Below are positions 61,384 through 64,000 of a stretch of 64,000 nt of DNA, in pieces. The position numbers and the translations under genes were made by a program. A model generated the notes under the pieces. The model saw only the letters and a program-made list of their open reading frames with translations. It ran no database searches and was not told the origin of the DNA. This DNA comes from Syntrophorhabdus sp. PtaU1.Bin058. GTDB lineage: Bacteria > Desulfobacterota > Syntrophorhabdia > Syntrophorhabdales > Syntrophorhabdaceae. Numbering within the stretch: the stretch's first letter is position 1; each line of letters begins with the position of its first letter. The stretch spans positions 20,871-84,870 of the forward strand of contig MVRS01000074.1 of the NCBI GenBank assembly GCA_002067975.1, read 5' to 3'.

Positions 61384-61412
61384 CAGATAACTTATTCGTG
61401 ATCCTTTGTCAA
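61384..61412 (-). promoter_or_regulatory. Promoter of the ubiD operon
   Basis: Minus strand: TTGACA (61407-61412), 17-nt spacer, TATCTG (61384-61389). The -10 is imperfect, consistent with a regulated promoter. Confidence 0.68.
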
Positions 61413-61581
61413 TATATTTTTTTATTTTTTGAATAAATTTTGTAACTACTCTTTTTTATTTATGATTTTAGTACGTTGACGTGTGTTGCCACACCCTGCT
61501 GCGGTCCTGCAAGCGTACGTTTTAGGCTGGGGAGGTTACTCCCGACGGAAAGATCCTTAGGCGAAGTGCCGGGTATAATGT

Positions 61582-63396
61582 TCAGGCGGCGGCTATCTTT
61601 GCCCTTTTGCGCTCGATGCCGTTGAGGATCACCTTGCGGAGCCGTATCGATCCGGGCGTGACCTCCACGAGTTCGTCGTCGTTGATGTAGGAGATACACT
61701 CCTCGAGGCTCATATTCGTATAAGGCGTGAGGATTACCGCGTCGTCAGAGCCTGCGGCCCTCATGTTGGTCAGTTTCTTCCCCTTGGCAGGATTGACGAT
61801 GATGTCCGCCTCCCTGGAATGCTCGCCGATGATCTGTCCGGCGTAGACCTTTTCCCCGGGTCCGAGAAAGAGCCTCCCCCTCTCCTGGAGATTGAAAAGG
61901 GCGTATGCTACCGTGGTGCATTGGTCCATGGCGATGAGGACGCCTTTTGTCCTGTTCTTTATCTCTCCGGCATATTCGTCGAAGCCCAGGAATACGTAAT
62001 TCATCACGCCCATGCCTCGCGTTTCGGTGAGGAACTCCGAGCGGAACCCGAGAAGCCCCCTGGTAGGTATCTTGTACCTGAGCCGGGCCATCCCGTTATC
62101 CTGGTGCATGTCCAGGAGGGTACCCTTCCTGCCGCCCAGGTTTTCGATGACCCTGCCCATGTAATTCTCGTCTACGTCGATCGTCAGCTCCTCATAAGGT
62201 TCGAGCCTTTTGCCGTCCACTTCCTTAAATATTACCTGTGGTCGTGTGACCTGGAACTCGTAGCCTTCGCGCCTCATCTTTTCGATCAGGATAGAAAGAT
62301 GGAGTTCCCCTCTCCCCGAGACCTTGTATCCCTGTGCGTCTTCAATCTCTTCCACCATAAGGGCCACATCGGAGAGGGTTTCCCTGAAGAGCCTTTCCCT
62401 TAAATGCCTGGAGGTGACGAACCTGCCTTCCTTACCATAGAAAGGCGAGTCATTGGGCACGAAATTCATCGATACCGTCGGCGGGTCCACATCGATCCCT
62501 TCAAGGGGTATGGGGTTTAAGGGGTCGGTCAGGGTCTCCCCGATCGTGATGGACTCCATGCCGGCCACTGCCACTATTTCGCCAACGCCCGCCGCTTTCG
62601 TTTCAACCTTCTCCGCCCCCCTGAAGCGGTAGATCTTCGTTATCCTGGCAGGACGGGCAGCAGCATCCGGTTTTGCCACGACAACATCTTTGTCGATATG
62701 GAGCCTGCCGGAGGTGATCTTGCCTGTTGCGAGCCTGCCCAGAAAGGTGGAATAGCTGAGAGAGCTTACAAGCATCTGGAGCGGTCCGTCCTGGTCCCCG
62801 CACGGGGCCGGGATCGCCTCGATGATCATGTCGAAAAGCGGCACCATGGACCCTTCCTTGACAGTATGGTCGAGGGTGGCGTATCCGTCCCTTGCAGAGG
62901 CGTAGATGACGGGAAAATCGAGGATATGGTCAGGCGCGCCGAGCTTTACAAAGAGGTCGAAGACCTCATCCACGACCCAGTCGCACCGTGCTGCGGGCTT
63001 GTCGATCTTGTTCACCACTACGATCACGGGGAGGTGCAGCGCGAGGGCCTTCTTCAGGACGAAGTAGGTCTGCGGCATGGGGCCTTCAGCGGCATCTACG
63101 AGGAGAAGCGCACCGTCGGCCATCTTCAGGACACGTTCTACCTGGCCCCCGAAATCGGCATGGCCCGGGGTATCGATTATATTGACAAGATGGTCCTTGT
63201 ACATGAATGAGCCGTTCTTGGAGGCAATGGTAATACCCCGTTCCCTCTCGAGGTCCATCGAATCCATGAGACGTTCCTCAACGACCTGGTTGTCGCGGAA
63301 AAGCCCGCTCTGCCTGAACAACTGGTCGACAAGCGTCGTCTTGCCGTGATCGACGTGTGCGATGATCGCAATATTTCTTATAGTGCCCTGCTCCAT
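61582..63396 (-). CDS. typA: Ribosome-associated GTPase TypA/BipA
   Basis: A translational GTPase of 604 residues that binds the 70S ribosome and is needed for stress and low-temperature growth. G motifs IAHVDHGKTTLVDQL, RERGITIASK (switch 1), DTPGHADFGG and VVNKIDKPAARCDWV; EF-G-like domains and the TypA-specific C-terminal domain (ILTPYTNMSLEECISYIND) follow. Complete and normal in length. No partner genes adjacent. Confidence 0.97.
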   Translation of the reverse strand: MEQGTIRNIAIIAHVDHGKTTLVDQLFRQSGLFRDNQVVEERLMDSMDLERERGITIASKNGSFMYKDHLVNIIDTPGHADFGGQVERVLKMADGALLLVDAAEGPMPQTYFVLKKALALHLPVIVVVNKIDKPAARCDWVVDEVFDLFVKLGAPDHILDFPVIYASARDGYATLDHTVKEGSMVPLFDMIIEAIPAPCGDQDGPLQMLVSSLSYSTFLGRLATGKITSGRLHIDKDVVVAKPDAAARPARITKIYRFRGAEKVETKAAGVGEIVAVAGMESITIGETLTDPLNPIPLEGIDVDPPTVSMNFVPNDSPFYGKEGRFVTSRHLRERLFRETLSDVALMVEEIEDAQGYKVSGRGELHLSILIEKMRREGYEFQVTRPQVIFKEVDGKRLEPYEELTIDVDENYMGRVIENLGGRKGTLLDMHQDNGMARLRYKIPTRGLLGFRSEFLTETRGMGVMNYVFLGFDEYAGEIKNRTKGVLIAMDQCTTVAYALFNLQERGRLFLGPGEKVYAGQIIGEHSREADIIVNPAKGKKLTNMRAAGSDDAVILTPYTNMSLEECISYINDDELVEVTPGSIRLRKVILNGIERKRAKIAAA

Positions 63397-63407
63397 ACTC
63401 CCTTCCT

Positions 63408-63535
63408 ATACCGAATTGCCTTCATTTATATAGCTTCGTTGCCTTCGTCGTCATCGCCTCGACGTACCAAATGTACGCCTCCGTCGCCTCCTCCTCGTCG
63501 CCTCGCTCTATTTTTGAATGCAACTCGGTATGAAT
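63408..63535. repeat. 128-bp element with terminal inverted repeats
   Basis: Ends ATACCGAATTGCCTTCA (63408-63424) and TGAATGCAACTCGGTAT (63516-63532) are imperfect inverted repeats. The core is a run of CGTCGCCTC-type units around a GTACCAAATGTAC palindrome. It lies just upstream of typA. It codes for nothing and could be a MITE-like or structured element. The rest of the gap to 63737 holds no gene I can support. Confidence 0.7.
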
Positions 63536-63737
63536 ATGCCGGTAATACAGCGATAGGGTTGAAATTACGGCAAAAAAATAGCACAGCAGGACCGAAAAAT
63601 CAACAGAAAGAAGGACAACCGGAGGTGCCCCGGGAGGTTAACGGTTTACCGGGAATCGTTGTTGTATAAAAAAAGACTACAAAAACCGGAAACGGTAGGT
63701 TATAAAATCACATAGAGTAAAAAGACATTGACATACT

Positions 63738-63808
63738 TGGGGGATCGTCTAACGGCAGGACTGCAGATTCTGGATCTGCCTATCGAGGTTCGAATCCTTG
63801 TCCCCCAG
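63738..63808 (+). tRNA. tRNA-Gln (anticodon CTG)
   Basis: Cloverleaf of 71 nt: acceptor TGGGGGA/TCCCCCA, short D stem GTC/GAC, anticodon stem GCAGA/TCTGC with loop TTCTGGA (anticodon CTG at 63770-63772), T stem CGAGG/CCTTG around TTCGAAT, discriminator G at 63808. The 3' CCA is not encoded. A TATAAA at 63702 may belong to its promoter. Confidence 0.95.
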
Positions 63809-63821
63809 CTTTTCAATACAG

Positions 63822-63926
63822 CTATAAAGGCAGTGAATAGTCGATAGTAGATCGTATATAGTAAACTGCAAAAACCCATTATTTTGTCTCTTGCTATTCA
63901 CTATCGACTATTCACTGCCTTTATAG
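63822..63926. repeat. Word-repeat tract 11: 27-bp perfect inverted repeat
   Basis: Arms 63822-63848 and 63900-63926 are perfectly complementary over 27 bp (core GGCAGTGAATAGTCGATAGT), with a 51-nt loop holding the ATCGTATATAGTAAACTGCA word. The right arm overlaps the last codons and stop of the minus-strand gene at the window end. Confidence 0.92.
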
Positions 63927-64000
63927 TCTTCGTCGTCGTGTTCCTCAGCGTATCCCGTGATCATCGATTTCACATAGGTTGTGATGCCTGTGCCGAGCGA
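63908..64000 (-). CDS. 3' end of an unidentified gene
   Basis: A minus-strand frame of 30 codons open to the window end, ending in an acidic tail EEHDDEDYKGSE and the stop at 63908-63910. Upstream residues are LGTGITTYVKSMITGYAE. It is too short to identify; the GSE-stop is encoded by the intergenic repeat arm, as at the 1909 gene end. Confidence 0.55.
   Translation of the reverse strand, partial: SLGTGITTYVKSMITGYAEEHDDEDYKGSE

Noticed and set aside
63346..63669. 107-residue plus-strand frame
   Set aside because: It runs through the typA start and the TIR element with low-complexity SSSSPRRTK; no ribosome site.
1..64000. Prophage, integron, insertion sequence or defence island
   Set aside because: No integrase, transposase, capsid, restriction or toxin-antitoxin protein is recognisable; the genes are metabolic, envelope and regulatory.

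Overview
The window looks like chromosome of an anaerobic bacterium, most plausibly a Desulfobacterota (former Deltaproteobacteria) lineage close to the syntrophic aromatic degraders (Syntrophorhabdaceae-like). This is inferred from gene content: four AMP-forming acyl/aryl-CoA ligases, a UbiD/UbiX prenyl-FMN decarboxylase pair, TRAP and Liv-type uptake systems, and a GEMM-like leader. No marker gene proves it. No phage, insertion sequence, CRISPR array or rRNA was seen; the only RNA gene is a tRNA-Gln.

Layout. 1-7454: surface polysaccharide cluster (three GT4 glycosyltransferases, one GT2, a NodU/CmcH-type carbamoyltransferase, and a protein with two sugar-kinase-like domains). 7638-9323: radical SAM gene and rnc. 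9406-12706: two divergent AMP-forming ligases. 13087-19909: XRE-cupin regulator, complete five-gene Liv-type ABC importer and a ligase overlapping the last transporter gene, i.e. an organic-acid uptake and activation unit. 20288-24858: transglutaminase-like protein, SpoIIAA/STAS-like protein, methyltransferase, a small XRE regulator/membrane protein cassette with its own operator, and an HD-GYP protein. 25046-26813: sodium:solute symporter with its small accessory protein. 27230-27767: promoter, structured leader ending in a terminator, and a secreted pentapeptide-repeat protein.

27784-49621 reads as one osmoadaptation and reserve-carbon region, almost all on the minus strand. It holds TreY, a GH57 (DUF3536) enzyme, TreZ, two ADP-glucose pyrophosphorylase paralogues, TreT, a duplicated-domain DUF5752-like protein, two MscS-type membrane proteins, an M23 endopeptidase, LapA-like and exported coiled-coil proteins, and a GpgS-like synthase divergent from an MpgP-like phosphatase. 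It encodes two routes to trehalose and one to glucosyl- or mannosylglycerate, plus pressure-release channels. 49842-51918: Crp/Fnr regulator and a ClC channel.

52078-61312 (minus) is a catabolic module: UbiD, ligase, TAXI receptor, fused TRAP permease, TIGR04076-like protein, UbiX, GntR/FCD regulator and an orphan DctP receptor. Canonical promoters precede ubiD, gntR and dctP, and a 27-bp dyad lies at the predicted ubiD transcription start. TypA, tRNA-Gln and the 3' end of one more gene close the window.

A striking property is the intergenic DNA. At least eleven gaps are built from the same small vocabulary of degenerate 15-25 nt words, often as foldbacks, and in two places these words supply the last codons and stop of a gene. 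Two further repeat families are present: a GC-rich hairpin element in three copies and a 128-bp element with terminal inverted repeats.
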